Origin: a virus
IMG/VR virus record: IMGVR_UViG_3300009164_000314
Coordinates: 1 to 26,211 of that record
Direction: 5' to 3' (one strand)
Length of the DNA: 26,211 bases
Of this stretch, positions 1 through 8,086 are shown piece by piece. The position numbers were made by a program, and so were the translations under genes. Every line of letters starts with the position of its first letter. Positions within the stretch are counted from its first letter, which is position 1. The notes beneath the pieces are model-generated. The model did no database searches. It worked only from the letters and a program-made list of their open reading frames with translations, and was not told where the DNA came from.

Positions 1-682
1 AAAGCAATTGAATAAAGCCGTCTCTAAGTCTACGCACACGCATTGTCTTTGCAGGAATATGACCGATGTATCCAATGTTTCCCGCTGTAGTTCTGCCTAT
101 TTCAATATAGCCATTTCCAGTTGCTTCATAGTCTGTAAATACTTTAATTAATGTTTGAGTAAATGTATCTTCATCATTCGTTGTATCAAGCCACGCATGC
201 AAGTCTTGTCTTAATTTGCTTAGCTTTCTACGTGCTCTTTCAAGAGACTTGTCATCTGTAATAGAATCAAAAGCATCATTTGTTTTCTTTGTTTCTATAA
301 AATCATATCCTAAGCCGACAATGTTTGCTACCTTTGCATTAATTGCAGCATAATTGTATGTTGAAATCTCGTATACTTTTGAAAGATATTCTAAGTTGTA
401 TGGGGGCTCTACTAAATCGAACATAGCATAGCCAGTAATTGCTTGTGCTAATAAATTTTGCTGTGTTCCAGTTTCTTCTCGTCCAGTAAACGACTTAGAA
501 AACTCTCTGTTAATTTTACGCTTAAATGAAGCCCCTAGCCCTCTTACTTTTTTTAGATCTTCTAGACCTGCTGAAAATGGGTCAGTTGTTATTTCATTTT
601 TTTCTAACGAGAGCCAATCTGCGTTGTTTGAAATATTAATTATGTTTTCTGAGTTATCTTCATCAAGAAATTCTGTGCTCAT
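1..682 (-). CDS. Phage portal protein, N-terminal 227 residues (cut by window edge)
   Basis: The frame is open from the ATG at 682 to the left edge, so the C-terminal part is missing. Portal proteins form the dodecameric ring at the capsid vertex through which DNA is packaged and to which the neck attaches. Residues about 93-126 (PPYNLEYLSKVYEISTYNYA and following, ending VGLGYDF) and about 188-217 (GNGYIEIGRT, then HIPAKTMRVRR) match the PBSX/HK97-type portal pattern I know. A basic helical stretch (residues 145-165) lies between them. The start overlaps the stop of the upstream 113-aa gene as ATGA, and AAAGGGG five bases upstream serves as ribosome binding site, so translation is probably coupled. 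Portal is the firmest family call here because of the two motifs. The downstream genes (protease, capsid) are outside the window. Confidence 0.85.
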   Translation of the reverse strand, partial: MSTEFLDEDNSENIINISNNADWLSLEKNEITTDPFSAGLEDLKKVRGLGASFKRKINREFSKSFTGREETGTQQNLLAQAITGYAMFDLVEPPYNLEYLSKVYEISTYNYAAINAKVANIVGLGYDFIETKKTNDAFDSITDDKSLERARRKLSKLRQDLHAWLDTTNDEDTFTQTLIKVFTDYEATGNGYIEIGRTTAGNIGYIGHIPAKTMRVRRLRDGFIQLL

Positions 683-1020
683 TTTAACCCCTTTAGTTTT
701 TTCATTTCGTCCTTGTAGTTACCAATATCAAATGGGTCAGGAACTAGTCCCCAGTCAAGTCTTTGCTTTTGGTGCTCAAATTCTTCATCATTAATTTTCC
801 TTCTAGCGGAAAGAAATTTAGGCCTGCCTTCGTGTATACCGAACGTGCGAACTTCTCTAGCCAAAGCATCGATGTTGGATCTATTTCCTTTTTTGGACGT
901 GATTGAAAGAAAGTTTCCATCATCATCTCCAATCCATCTGCCGTCTGGCATCTCCCAGACATATATGCCCAGGGTTGACTCTTCTTCATTAATGTTATAT
1001 TTAGCCTTATTAATATTCAT
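679..1020 (-). CDS. Conserved phage protein of unknown function preceding portal
   Basis: This 113-aa hydrophilic protein has no signal peptide or membrane segment. The N-terminal half carries an acidic turn (MPDGRWIGDDDGNF). The C-terminal half has a charged helical region (RRKINDEEFEHQKQRLDWGL) followed by VPDPFDIGNYKDE. I recall similar small proteins beside terminase/portal genes of other phages but know no assigned function. It is the first gene after the promoter at 1040-1069, and its stop overlaps the portal start (ATGA), so it belongs to the portal/head operon and not to the fibre cluster. There is no clear Shine-Dalgarno sequence before the ATG; the predicted leader is only about a dozen bases. 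Confidence 0.75.
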   Translation of the reverse strand: MNINKAKYNINEEESTLGIYVWEMPDGRWIGDDDGNFLSITSKKGNRSNIDALAREVRTFGIHEGRPKFLSARRKINDEEFEHQKQRLDWGLVPDPFDIGNYKDEMKKLKGLK

Positions 1021-1039
1021 ATGACTTTATTTTACCATT

Positions 1040-1069
1040 ATTGTCTACTCAAGTCCAGCTTTTTGTCAA
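1040..1069 (-). promoter_or_regulatory. Sigma70-type promoter for the 113-aa/portal operon
   Basis: On the minus strand a perfect -35 box TTGACA (1064-1069) is followed after 18 bases by GACAAT (1040-1045), which matches four of six -10 positions. It lies in the 62-base gap after the 590-aa LamG gene and points at the 113-aa/portal pair. The expected start is near 1033, leaving about 12 bases of leader. This is the only perfect TTGACA I noticed in the intergenic gaps. Confidence 0.55.
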
Positions 1070-1082
1070 CCCACGTGACAGA

Positions 1083-2855
1083 TTATTGGTTCTGAAGCAC
1101 GATCCAGTCATTATCATAAAACTCAACAGAGTTTTCTGTCAATGTCATGGACGAATCATCTGCTATTGTTGCTGATTTTCCAATATGCATGTTGTAATTA
1201 GATAATGCCATAGAGGCTGAGAAGGTTCCTGGGTAGTAAGAAATATATTGATATAGGCTAGAAGGGCCTCCTGTTGTCGAATGATTAAATAGAATCTGCC
1301 CTGTAATTGGTCCGCTTGTTACAATTACAACGTGATAAAGCTCGTTTGCGGTAAATACAGAACTTATATTTGTCTGAGAAGTCCGATCTACGCCATTAAC
1401 ATAAATAGCAGATATATTAGATTTAGTAATAGTTCCATTTGTTACCCATGAGTATTCTGCTGATACAAAGTTTCCACTTGCCGTACTTGATAAAATAGAG
1501 TTTGAGGTAAGGTCTGATAGGGTTAAAAAGAACTCTACCGTTCTAGTTAATTCTGCGGTATTAATTTTAAATCCTGATCCGCCTGCCGTTGTTAATCCGT
1601 TTAGCTTTTGGCGGGATAAGATAGGATATTTAATTCTTCCCAGCGTAATATCTTTTGAGGCAAATCCAGGTGTGCTCTCTATAGTATAAATATAATCTGG
1701 ATTACTTACTGAGTAAAGAACTTGATCTTTGTAAAAACACATAAGCAAGCTATATAGCCTTGGAATAAATTTACTTGTATCTGATGAGGCAAATGTTATC
1801 TCAAGATAAAGGGTTCTTTCAGAACTAAATGATCCTAATTTAAATTGAGGAATTGTTCTTCCATTAATACACGCTATCCATGTTGTTCCATCTATAGAAG
1901 TTCTTACAGAGACCCCATTATCGCCGTTCCACTCTATCTTAGAGGAGTCTAAATCAAATCCTGCAGGAATTGCTATGGCATCTACTATAACTACGCTCTT
2001 AGAGGCTGCAGAGGCCGTTTTTTTAAACTCAAGGCATTTCTCTTGTGTATTATAAATTAAATCATTTGAGGCAAAAATCTCTAAGGGCTTGTTTGCAGGA
2101 TAGGCAAAATTAAATTGCTTGCTTACGCTATCATCATATATTTCAAACAATGTCCCACTTTGAGGGTATGAAATCTGAAGAGGAGATGTTGTGCCAGAGT
2201 AATTAAAGTGTTCTAAAGTTTTATCTAGGCCTAGGGCATATCTATATACTGCTGGAGCATCTACAATAAATGAATCAGATGCATTTCCTGTTGGACCTAA
2301 TTTTAATGTAATTGTTGGGTTAGTAAACTTATAATTAGTTAAAGGTTTGCTTGCTGCAAATTTGCCATTTACATATAAAGACATTTCTGTAATAGAGTAT
2401 GTTGCTACAATATGATGAGATTGGCTTATATTAGGTAAAGTATAATCAAGTCTTTCCGCCTCAAGTTTAAATACTATATTTCCCTTTTCATAAAATATAC
2501 CCACATTTTTTGTTGAGTCTGCAAATATGCTTGTTAGGACAGATGTTGTAATTTTAGGATAAAACCAAACTTCTAATGAGAATGCATTATCTGAAGAGTT
2601 GTTATCTGCAAATCCGCCATCGGCAGTAGATCCATAATAGTCCTTAGTTACGGGTAGTGTTATGTATTTAGTATTTGTTATAAGAGACCCGTTTGCTCCT
2701 CCTGAAACAAGTGGAATAATTCCTATTGTTAGTCCGCCTGTGTATGTTCCATTGTTTGAGCACCCAGACACATCTGACGCTGTGGTTCCAGAAAATTCAT
2801 CCAGTGGCCAAAAGCCAATAGGATAGTCATTCATTACTTTAAGTTGATAGCTCAT
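1083..2855 (-). CDS. LamG/concanavalin-like tail protein, 590 aa
   Basis: A probable virion surface or receptor-binding protein. Residues about 8-225 form a LamG-type jelly roll. The N-terminal signature is YPIGFWPLDEFSGTTASDVSG followed by NNGTY; later come FSLEVWFYP, HHIVATYS and MSLYVNGK, all typical of Laminin_G_3 domains that often bind glycans. The middle (about 230-380) is beta-rich. The C-terminal part (about 390-590) repeats the jelly-roll style with VEFFLTLSDL, ISAIYVNGVDR and LYHVVIVTSG, suggesting a second divergent LamG domain. There are no signal peptide and no catalytic motif. It is the last gene of the fibre series and has its own -10 box six bases before the ATG and no Shine-Dalgarno, suggesting a leaderless message. 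Sugar binding is inferred from the fold only. Confidence 0.75.
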   Translation of the reverse strand: MSYQLKVMNDYPIGFWPLDEFSGTTASDVSGCSNNGTYTGGLTIGIIPLVSGGANGSLITNTKYITLPVTKDYYGSTADGGFADNNSSDNAFSLEVWFYPKITTSVLTSIFADSTKNVGIFYEKGNIVFKLEAERLDYTLPNISQSHHIVATYSITEMSLYVNGKFAASKPLTNYKFTNPTITLKLGPTGNASDSFIVDAPAVYRYALGLDKTLEHFNYSGTTSPLQISYPQSGTLFEIYDDSVSKQFNFAYPANKPLEIFASNDLIYNTQEKCLEFKKTASAASKSVVIVDAIAIPAGFDLDSSKIEWNGDNGVSVRTSIDGTTWIACINGRTIPQFKLGSFSSERTLYLEITFASSDTSKFIPRLYSLLMCFYKDQVLYSVSNPDYIYTIESTPGFASKDITLGRIKYPILSRQKLNGLTTAGGSGFKINTAELTRTVEFFLTLSDLTSNSILSSTASGNFVSAEYSWVTNGTITKSNISAIYVNGVDRTSQTNISSVFTANELYHVVIVTSGPITGQILFNHSTTGGPSSLYQYISYYPGTFSASMALSNYNMHIGKSATIADDSSMTLTENSVEFYDNDWIVLQNQ

Positions 2856-2861
2856 AATATT

Positions 2862-2867
2862 ATTATA
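2862..2867 (-). promoter_or_regulatory. TATAAT -10 box giving a probable leaderless mRNA
   Basis: A perfect TATAAT on the minus strand ends six bases before the ATG of the 590-aa gene at 2855, so transcription would begin at or next to the A of the ATG. No Shine-Dalgarno is present in the gap. The -35 region is poor (TAAATA at a 17-base spacer). Confidence 0.5.
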
Positions 2868-2887
2868 CTACATTTAAAAAGTAGTAT
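2865..2887 (-). repeat. 7-bp inverted repeat overlapping the -10 box
   Basis: ATACTAC and GTAGTAT (arms 2881-2887 and 2865-2871) are separated by nine bases and lie directly after the stop codon of the 110-aa gene. The 3' arm overlaps the TATAAT box. No U-run follows, so a classical terminator is unlikely; an operator or mRNA-end stabiliser is possible. Confidence 0.4.
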
Positions 2888-3220
2888 TTAAGGAATAACT
2901 TCTACGCCAGATATGGTAAGAAGGATACCGCCTGGGATACTAGCCTGAGCAAAAATCCGATCCCCTGGATTTACAACTATTGTAACATCGTGGGAAGTAA
3001 TAGATTTTTCTGTTGCAGTTAAGTCTGGAAACACTTTATTATAATTTTGAGCATCTTCGCCAGCTGGGGCTACGTAGATAGAATATAGCAATGTTCCATT
3101 ATAAATATTTGAAACAATAAGATTTTTTATGATTGCTTTATTAGTAAATGTTTTAAGTGGTGTAGTTGCTAGCTGGGTTAATATTAAAGGGCCAACAAAT
3201 CTTTGAGGTTCATATGCCAT
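2888..3220 (-). CDS. Small beta-sandwich phage virion protein, 110 aa
   Basis: The protein is beta-rich with no signal peptide or membrane helix. Its pattern, an N-terminal strand pair, IKNLIVSNIYNGTLLYSIYV, a short Asn/Lys loop, then VNPGDRIFAQASIPGGILLT and a terminal ISGVEVIP, matches that of the 105-aa protein at 8087-8404 (ITSITLSN, LNAGDAIILSAGN, FISGVKITTI). The two look like diverged copies of one family. Small proteins of this type accompany fibre genes in many phages, but I cannot give a defined role; fibre-tip, adaptor or decoration functions are all possible. It lies between two LamG genes, nine bases downstream of the 240-aa one. Family name unknown to me. Confidence 0.7.
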   Translation of the reverse strand: MAYEPQRFVGPLILTQLATTPLKTFTNKAIIKNLIVSNIYNGTLLYSIYVAPAGEDAQNYNKVFPDLTATEKSITSHDVTIVVNPGDRIFAQASIPGGILLTISGVEVIP

Positions 3221-3229
3221 TTTTTGTCC

Positions 3230-3952
3230 TTAGACGATTGTCCATTTAGAAATAAAGTCTCTTTCAACTTGACCCATTTCATAATCACTTAAAGCTCTGT
3301 TATAAACAAGAATTTCTCCTAGATCAAATTGACCATATGTTGATAAGTAGCGACCAATTGATTGTCCTGTCATATTAGATGGTGCTCCATCTGATGCACC
3401 AAGAGCAACAGTAATTCCATTTCTTCTAACTTCTCTTCTATTATTTGTGTTATCATATCTTATAGAATAAACTTCTGGACGTCCAGCAGTCACTGCTGGA
3501 ACAATAGCATTAATGTCATCATTACCAAAAACCGCTCTAGATGATGTTGGAATAGTATATCCAAATGCAAGGTTTGATCTTGTAGCCACTCCCTGTCCGC
3601 CAATAACAAACGAGCTACCAGTTTTTGCTGTTTTAGTTGCTACGTAAAAAAATGTAAAAGATGTATTTGCAAGCCATGATAGTGTAGGATCTGCAAATGT
3701 CATAAAATTATTTACACCATCAAATCTTAAAGCTGGCAATGAGTTAATTGCCGCTAATACGTATGTTGGCTGATTTGTTGAAGTTGCCTGTACAAAATTT
3801 CTTTGATACTGAGATCTGTCTTTTACTAAAGAACATTTTCTTGTAATAGCGTCTACTGTAAAGTTAGAAATAGATGTAGCATCTAACCATAGTTGCAAGC
3901 CAAACTGAGTGTATCTTGATCTCTTAAATAATGATCTCTGTGACTCTAACAT
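3230..3952 (-). CDS. LamG/concanavalin A-like lectin-domain protein, 240 aa
   Basis: Almost the whole protein is one jelly-roll lectin-like domain (residues about 15-238). Diagnostic pieces are LQLWLDATS near the N-terminus, ALRFDGVNNFMTF (about residues 74-86), FTFFYVATK, and the C-terminal FDLGEILVYNRALSDYEMGQ before a closing KWTIV. These are standard for Laminin_G_3 domains in phage adhesins and secreted bacterial proteins. It probably sits on the virion and contacts host-surface glycans. The start is fused to the upstream stop as TAATG, so it is translationally coupled to the 98-aa accessory gene and thereby to the 516-aa fibre. No catalytic residues are evident. Confidence 0.8.
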   Translation of the reverse strand: MLESQRSLFKRSRYTQFGLQLWLDATSISNFTVDAITRKCSLVKDRSQYQRNFVQATSTNQPTYVLAAINSLPALRFDGVNNFMTFADPTLSWLANTSFTFFYVATKTAKTGSSFVIGGQGVATRSNLAFGYTIPTSSRAVFGNDDINAIVPAVTAGRPEVYSIRYDNTNNRREVRRNGITVALGASDGAPSNMTGQSIGRYLSTYGQFDLGEILVYNRALSDYEMGQVERDFISKWTIV

Positions 3953-4248
3953 TATGCCCCCTGCAAGGATTCAAATTCTTTAAGACCTGCCTTGTTTGAT
4001 TTTTTCTCTTGTGAAGTAAAATCTACAAGTTCAACTCTGTATACAGAACCATCTAGAAAATATGGATCACAGAATATCATTTTTTGTTTTTCTGAGTCAT
4101 GCTCTAAATACTCTAAAACTTCAACTAAGTTATTCTCGTCTTTAAAGTCTTTGTTTGGACCTGAAAGCGGGAAAGAAGCATTTGGAAATAAAGTGTTAAG
4201 GGTTCCAGAGCGTTCTACGGTTTCTGAATTAAGTATCGCATAGTACAT
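3952..4248 (-). CDS. Small tail-fibre accessory/assembly-type protein, 98 aa
   Basis: The N-terminal segment (MYYAILNSETVERSGTLNTL, then FPNASFPLSGPN and NNLVEVLEY) resembles the N-terminal domain of small proteins found directly downstream of tail fibre genes in many phages and thought to help fold or attach them. The rest is acidic and Lys-rich. It lies one base downstream of the 516-aa fibre (stop and start written TAAAATG) and overlaps the next gene by one base (TAATG). Position and size suit a fibre chaperone, but this is inferred from context and partial pattern memory. It does not resemble the accessories at 6259-6537 and 8779-9156, so each cassette has a different partner. Confidence 0.65.
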   Translation of the reverse strand: MYYAILNSETVERSGTLNTLFPNASFPLSGPNKDFKDENNLVEVLEYLEHDSEKQKMIFCDPYFLDGSVYRVELVDFTSQEKKSNKAGLKEFESLQGA

Positions 4249-4249
4249 T

Positions 4250-5800
4250 TTAGCCGTGTGTCCATTCGTTCATTGGAACAATTGTTGGATAATTTGTAGA
4301 CTGATATCTTGTATCAAATGAGTATGTAAATACAGACTTGAAAAGACTTAGTTCAGCACCATTTGCTACTGATGTTCCATCAGAGTCAACTCCATATTTT
4401 CTAAGTCCGCCTGGATCAACAACGTATAGTCTCATACCAACAGTTCCGTCTACGTTAGACTCTCCTGCATGCCAAATAAATTTGTCTTTCTTGAACGGCA
4501 CAATTTGTGCTCCCCAAGACTGGCTTGCCCATCTAGAAGTATAATATCTTGAAGGATCTTGAGTGCTAAAGAAAATTCCACACCATCCTGTTTGATAGTA
4601 GTAGTATGGTGCATATGCTACAACCCAATCGTTATTCCAGGTCTGCATGTAGCGCATGCCGTAGTAGTTTCCTTGCTCAATTCCATACGAAGTTGTATGT
4701 CCTTGACCATTTAAAGTTGTTAAGGTTCCAGAGGACGTAGCAAAGTTAGGAGCAAATGTTGCATATCGAGTTACGTTTGCAGGAACAAATCGTGCTATTC
4801 CAACTACGTTATTATCTCCCATAACAATGTATGCTTTTCTTCTTGACTCATCATAGTTTTGAGATGAATCTTGTTGCCATTGGAAATCATTGTAGTAGTA
4901 GTAGGCTGTTTGAGTTAATGCTGTAGGACGACCCGCAGTAAATGCCTCTAACAAGAATCTATGCATTGTTCCAACTGTATAGTTAGTTGCATCTAAATCT
5001 CTGTTTGCATTAGCATTTTTCCATACGTGAAGTCTATAGTTATTAGCGTTGTCTCTAGGCTCTAGAACTGCCAATGTATTGGTTCTAACATTGTATGAAA
5101 TTGCTGTATATCCAGTATTGAATCCTGCCCATGTTGCATATGTACCGCTCATATTTACTAATTCTAACGGAGCAGTTCCACTTCTAGGATAAATTCCTAG
5201 TTGGCTGTTTCTGTAGTAAATTGAGTTTCTTGGACGGATTCCTGCTTTTTGAATCATTGTTCCAAAGAATGGCCAATGCTCTAATACATAGTTGTACCAA
5301 ACTGAGTGAGCAAATTGTCCGTCAGATCCTGAAGCTGGTTCGTGCCCTGGTAGCTGAACAAGCCAGTTACCTTCGTCTTGTTGATAGTTAGTTCCTTTTA
5401 CAGAAGAGTGTCCTGTACCTCTAGAGTCTTGTGAGGTATTTGTGTATCTTGCACCTCTATCTGGCCAGTCTTGACCTTCTGTATCTGATCTTAAGTATCC
5501 GCCGTACATTGGCTGCATATTGCTACTGTAAGTAACAAATGCTGGCTCATTAGATCTATTAGTATAAATACCAAAAGTAGGAAGAGGATTTTTTGTAACG
5601 GCATTATTTGAAATATTAGTAGATATCGCTGCCACGTTAGCAATAGAGGTATTTAAACCTAATCCTGCCGAAGAGGCCAAAAGTATAGAAAGCATTTGAG
5701 GGCTTGTGTTTATTCCAGCATTTAGATTATTGTAGACTGATAAATCTAAATCTGGTAATGCTATCGAATTACTATTTCCTGATATTGTTGATAGTGCCAC
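4250..5800 (-). CDS. Putative receptor-binding tail fibre, 516 aa (paralogue of 6549-8060)
   Basis: It starts with GTG at 5800 behind a good ribosome site (AGGAG, then six bases). Residues 1-75 are a hydrophobic, helical, Asn/Ser/Ala-rich leader. From about residue 78 (PLPTFGIYTNRSNEPAF) to the end runs a domain very rich in Tyr, Trp and Asn, collinear with the 503-aa protein at 6549-8060. Shared landmarks are NMQPM/KMQPI, TYATWAG/AYSTWAG, NNYRLHVWKN/NNYRMHIWKN, FQWQQDSSQNYDESRR/FQWQANSSQNYAESQY, VPANVTRYATF/VPSNVTHYATY and NNDWVVAYAPYYYY/DNNWVVAYNAYYYY. I do not recognise a named family for it. Surface chemistry and location suggest an adhesin or receptor-binding protein, perhaps glycan-binding through aromatic residues. 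No lyase or hydrolase motif was seen. It is followed directly by its 98-aa accessory. Confidence 0.75.
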   Translation of the reverse strand: MALSTISGNSNSIALPDLDLSVYNNLNAGINTSPQMLSILLASSAGLGLNTSIANVAAISTNISNNAVTKNPLPTFGIYTNRSNEPAFVTYSSNMQPMYGGYLRSDTEGQDWPDRGARYTNTSQDSRGTGHSSVKGTNYQQDEGNWLVQLPGHEPASGSDGQFAHSVWYNYVLEHWPFFGTMIQKAGIRPRNSIYYRNSQLGIYPRSGTAPLELVNMSGTYATWAGFNTGYTAISYNVRTNTLAVLEPRDNANNYRLHVWKNANANRDLDATNYTVGTMHRFLLEAFTAGRPTALTQTAYYYYNDFQWQQDSSQNYDESRRKAYIVMGDNNVVGIARFVPANVTRYATFAPNFATSSGTLTTLNGQGHTTSYGIEQGNYYGMRYMQTWNNDWVVAYAPYYYYQTGWCGIFFSTQDPSRYYTSRWASQSWGAQIVPFKKDKFIWHAGESNVDGTVGMRLYVVDPGGLRKYGVDSDGTSVANGAELSLFKSVFTYSFDTRYQSTNYPTIVPMNEWTHG

Positions 5801-5819
5801 TTTGTTCTCCTATTTTATG

Positions 5820-6257
5820 TTATATTTTTAAATCTGAAAATGCGTATGATCCAAAGATTGTTGTTCCGTTATTTCTTGTGTAAAAATTTAAAACTGTTGT
5901 ATCTAATGATAGTACTGGCTGAATGTTTGAAGCACCGCCACCATCCCATACAATTCCTGCTGGCCAATTTATAGTATACGATCCACCAGATTTAATTTCC
6001 ATCTGCCAAAATTGTGCTACGCTTGCTGTATTTGCAATGTTTGAAAATGCTACTGTAAAATTACCACCAGCAATTACTTTAAAAACATTTGAAGCTGCTA
6101 GGTCTATGGTAAGGGTTCCAGTTGACTTAGTTCCCAAATCAATAAATTGCGCTGGGATATTAAAATATGGCTTACCTTGTCCATTAATTGGAGCTTGAAG
6201 ATATGTGTAAGTCCAGAGTGCTGGTGTTACTGATTGGGGGGTCTGTGTAATTGGCAT
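5820..6257 (-). CDS. Fibre-tip-like beta-sandwich protein, 145 aa
   Basis: I choose the start at 6257 (MPITQTPQSV), not the longer open frame reaching 6332. GAGGAA lies five bases before 6257, and the start follows the stop of the upstream gene by one base (TAAAATG). The body (NVFKVIAGGNFTVAFSN, then MEIKSGGSYTINWPAGIVWD, GGG, and LDTTVLNFYTRNNGTTIFG) matches a beta-sandwich module often found at the C-terminus of phage tail fibres; here it is a free-standing protein. It sits between the accessory gene of one fibre and the start of the next, so it may be a detached tip domain, a trimerisation piece or a decoration of either fibre. No catalytic motif. Confidence 0.75.
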   Translation of the reverse strand: MPITQTPQSVTPALWTYTYLQAPINGQGKPYFNIPAQFIDLGTKSTGTLTIDLAASNVFKVIAGGNFTVAFSNIANTASVAQFWQMEIKSGGSYTINWPAGIVWDGGGASNIQPVLSLDTTVLNFYTRNNGTTIFGSYAFSDLKI

Positions 6258-6258
6258 T

Positions 6259-6537
6259 TTATTCCTCTTCTGGAAGATCGAGTGCAGGTAAGTCTGCTGG
6301 TCGAATTCCTGGTCTTGGTTCTGGTAGCGCATCCCATTCAGCTTGATCGTCTTTTACACGCTTAGCTGCTATTACGTGATCTGCGGCTCTTACCTCATTA
6401 TCTGTTTTTCCTGGATATTTGTCAACAACAACTCCGTCAACAAGGTCTAATCTATGTGGCAAAGTCGTTACAATATCTGTTTCGTATTCTCCATTTTCAT
6501 TAAACTCTGCTACTCCATGATTAAAATTAAGTTTCAT
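6259..6537 (-). CDS. Small acidic fibre-accessory protein, 92 aa
   Basis: It begins MKLNFNHGVAEFNENGEYET and ends in an acidic, Pro-rich tail (PRPGIRPADLPALDLPEEE). The centre is a charged helical stretch (NEVRAADHVIAAKRVKDDQA, then WDALPEP). I recognise no named family. Its position 11 bases behind the 503-aa fibre, its size and its charge parallel the accessories after the other two fibres, so a fibre assembly or capping role is inferred from context. GGGAG six bases before the ATG is a good ribosome site. The last three Glu codons and stop also provide the ribosome binding site for the next gene. Confidence 0.65.
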   Translation of the reverse strand: MKLNFNHGVAEFNENGEYETDIVTTLPHRLDLVDGVVVDKYPGKTDNEVRAADHVIAAKRVKDDQAEWDALPEPRPGIRPADLPALDLPEEE

Positions 6538-6548
6538 TTTTTTCTCCC

Positions 6549-8060
6549 TTATACTTTTCTTGTCCAGTGCGCCATTGATTGGAGACCTGGAAAATTTGTG
6601 CTTGTGTAATCTGTATCAAATCTACCGCGTTGTGGATTAGCTTCTAACGATAGGGTTCCGCCATTAGCAATAGTTGAAGATGTAGTTCTTCCTTGTAATG
6701 CTCCTTCTGGATCTTGAACAAAAAGTCTTAATCCATAATCATTATCTGTATTATATCTAGAGTTGTTAAACAAAAATTTATCTTCTTGATAAGGAACCAT
6801 TTGACATCCTTGCTCGCTGTTTGCGGCCTGACCAATAAAGTAATTTCTAGGATCTCTTGTATCAATAAAGTATACGTTCATTCCTGAGCCATAGTAGTAG
6901 TATGCATTATATGCTACTACCCAGTTATTGTCCCAGCTGATGTTATGTCTCATTCCGTATCTTTCGCCTTGCTCGTATCCGTATGAGGTTGTTAAGCTGA
7001 TTGTGTTAAAAGATGTTGTTAATTGTTGAGTTGCTGGATTATATGTTGCATAGTGGGTTACGTTTGATGGAACCATTCTAGCCATTCCAATAATACCGTT
7101 ATCTCCAGCTACAACACGCATTCTATATTGTGATTCTGCATAGTTTTGAGAAGAGTTTGCTTGCCATTGGAAATCATAAAACGCATAGCTAGGAACTCCA
7201 GCGCCTTGACCTGCATCAAGCATGCCTGTCTTTGCTTCTCTTAAGAAAGCAGCAAGTGTTCCTGGATAGTAATTATCACTATTTAAAGATCTATCAGTCC
7301 CTGTGTTTTTCCAGATATGCATTCTGTAGTTATTAGATCCATCTTTTGCGGTAATAACTACAAGTGTTCTGGTTCTATCGTTATAGCATGCTGAACCGTA
7401 TCCTGTTCCGCCTGCCCAAGTTGAGTATGCGCCATTATTAAGGTTTATATTTTCATAATAACCATTATAAATTCCACGTTCCATAATTCTTAATGTTGAG
7501 TTCTGATACCACATAGAGAAGTTTTGTCTTACTCCTCTTTTACCAATAATAACTCCAAAGTATGGCATATAACCTGGAGATACATCAGAGTGCACTGCAC
7601 AGTAAGTTCTATTACCAGCATTTAATCTCATCATCCAGTGTCCGTCTGCCTGTTGATATGGTGTTGCCTGACTCCAATAAGAAGTCCAGCTACTTGAGTT
7701 AAAGCGTTCGTTTGTATAATTATTTCCATTCCACGGAGCCCATAATTCTGAATCGTCGTGTTGGCTTCCTGCGTTAATTGGTTGCATTTTACTATTATAG
7801 ATATTCCAAAATGGTCTATTATCTCTGTTTGAATATGTTGCAAATGTTGGCAAAGCATTATATTGCGGAAGAAGATCTGTGGCAGTTGCACTAGCTGATG
7901 CGATTGCTGCGTCTAATGTTGCTGCGCTTCCTGTTGCCGCTTGATTTGATATAATTGCCAAAATTGTAGGATTCGCTGCAAAGGCTGCGACTGTTTGATC
8001 TTGTACTACCTTATCTATACCAGGTAAAACAATTTGCGTAACTGAATTTGCAACTGCCAT
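6549..8060 (-). CDS. Putative receptor-binding tail fibre, 503 aa (paralogue of 4250-5800)
   Basis: It has the same architecture as the 516-aa protein. An Ala/Ile/Thr-rich N-terminal leader (about 1-85) is followed by a Tyr/Trp/Asn-rich domain from NALPTFATYSNRDNRPFW onward. The landmarks collinear with its paralogue are listed under that entry. Most divergence lies in the section between about residues 110 and 200 (DDSELWAPWNGNNYTNERFN versus TEGQDWPDRGARYTN) and in the C-terminal tail (PGLQSMAHWTRKV versus PTIVPMNEWTHG). That is what duplication followed by change in specificity would give. AGGAG lies nine bases before the ATG. It is probably translated with the 92-aa accessory behind it. 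Enzymatic activity is not evident. Confidence 0.75.
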   Translation of the reverse strand: MAVANSVTQIVLPGIDKVVQDQTVAAFAANPTILAIISNQAATGSAATLDAAIASASATATDLLPQYNALPTFATYSNRDNRPFWNIYNSKMQPINAGSQHDDSELWAPWNGNNYTNERFNSSSWTSYWSQATPYQQADGHWMMRLNAGNRTYCAVHSDVSPGYMPYFGVIIGKRGVRQNFSMWYQNSTLRIMERGIYNGYYENINLNNGAYSTWAGGTGYGSACYNDRTRTLVVITAKDGSNNYRMHIWKNTGTDRSLNSDNYYPGTLAAFLREAKTGMLDAGQGAGVPSYAFYDFQWQANSSQNYAESQYRMRVVAGDNGIIGMARMVPSNVTHYATYNPATQQLTTSFNTISLTTSYGYEQGERYGMRHNISWDNNWVVAYNAYYYYGSGMNVYFIDTRDPRNYFIGQAANSEQGCQMVPYQEDKFLFNNSRYNTDNDYGLRLFVQDPEGALQGRTTSSTIANGGTLSLEANPQRGRFDTDYTSTNFPGLQSMAHWTRKV

Positions 8061-8086
8061 TTTTTATTTCTCCTAAATACTTTTAA

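Noticed and set aside
1021-1082. Terminator after the 590-aa LamG gene
   Set aside because: Only a four-pair stem (GTCA/TGAC) without a U-run was found; the gap is better explained by the promoter.
3992-4243. Plus-strand open frame of 83 codons
   Set aside because: Antisense to the 98-aa accessory gene, which has coupled junctions on both sides and a plausible family pattern.
7631-7891. 86-codon minus-strand frame inside the 503-aa fibre gene
   Set aside because: Alternative frame of a gene with strong paralogue support; nothing recognisable in the product.
4250-8060. Diversity-generating retroelement target (Tyr/Asn/Ser-rich fibres next to an Mtd_N-type protein)
   Set aside because: No reverse transcriptase, no template repeat and no variable region confined to a C-terminal lectin end are visible in the window. 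The fibres differ along their length, more like ordinary divergence. An element outside the window cannot be excluded.
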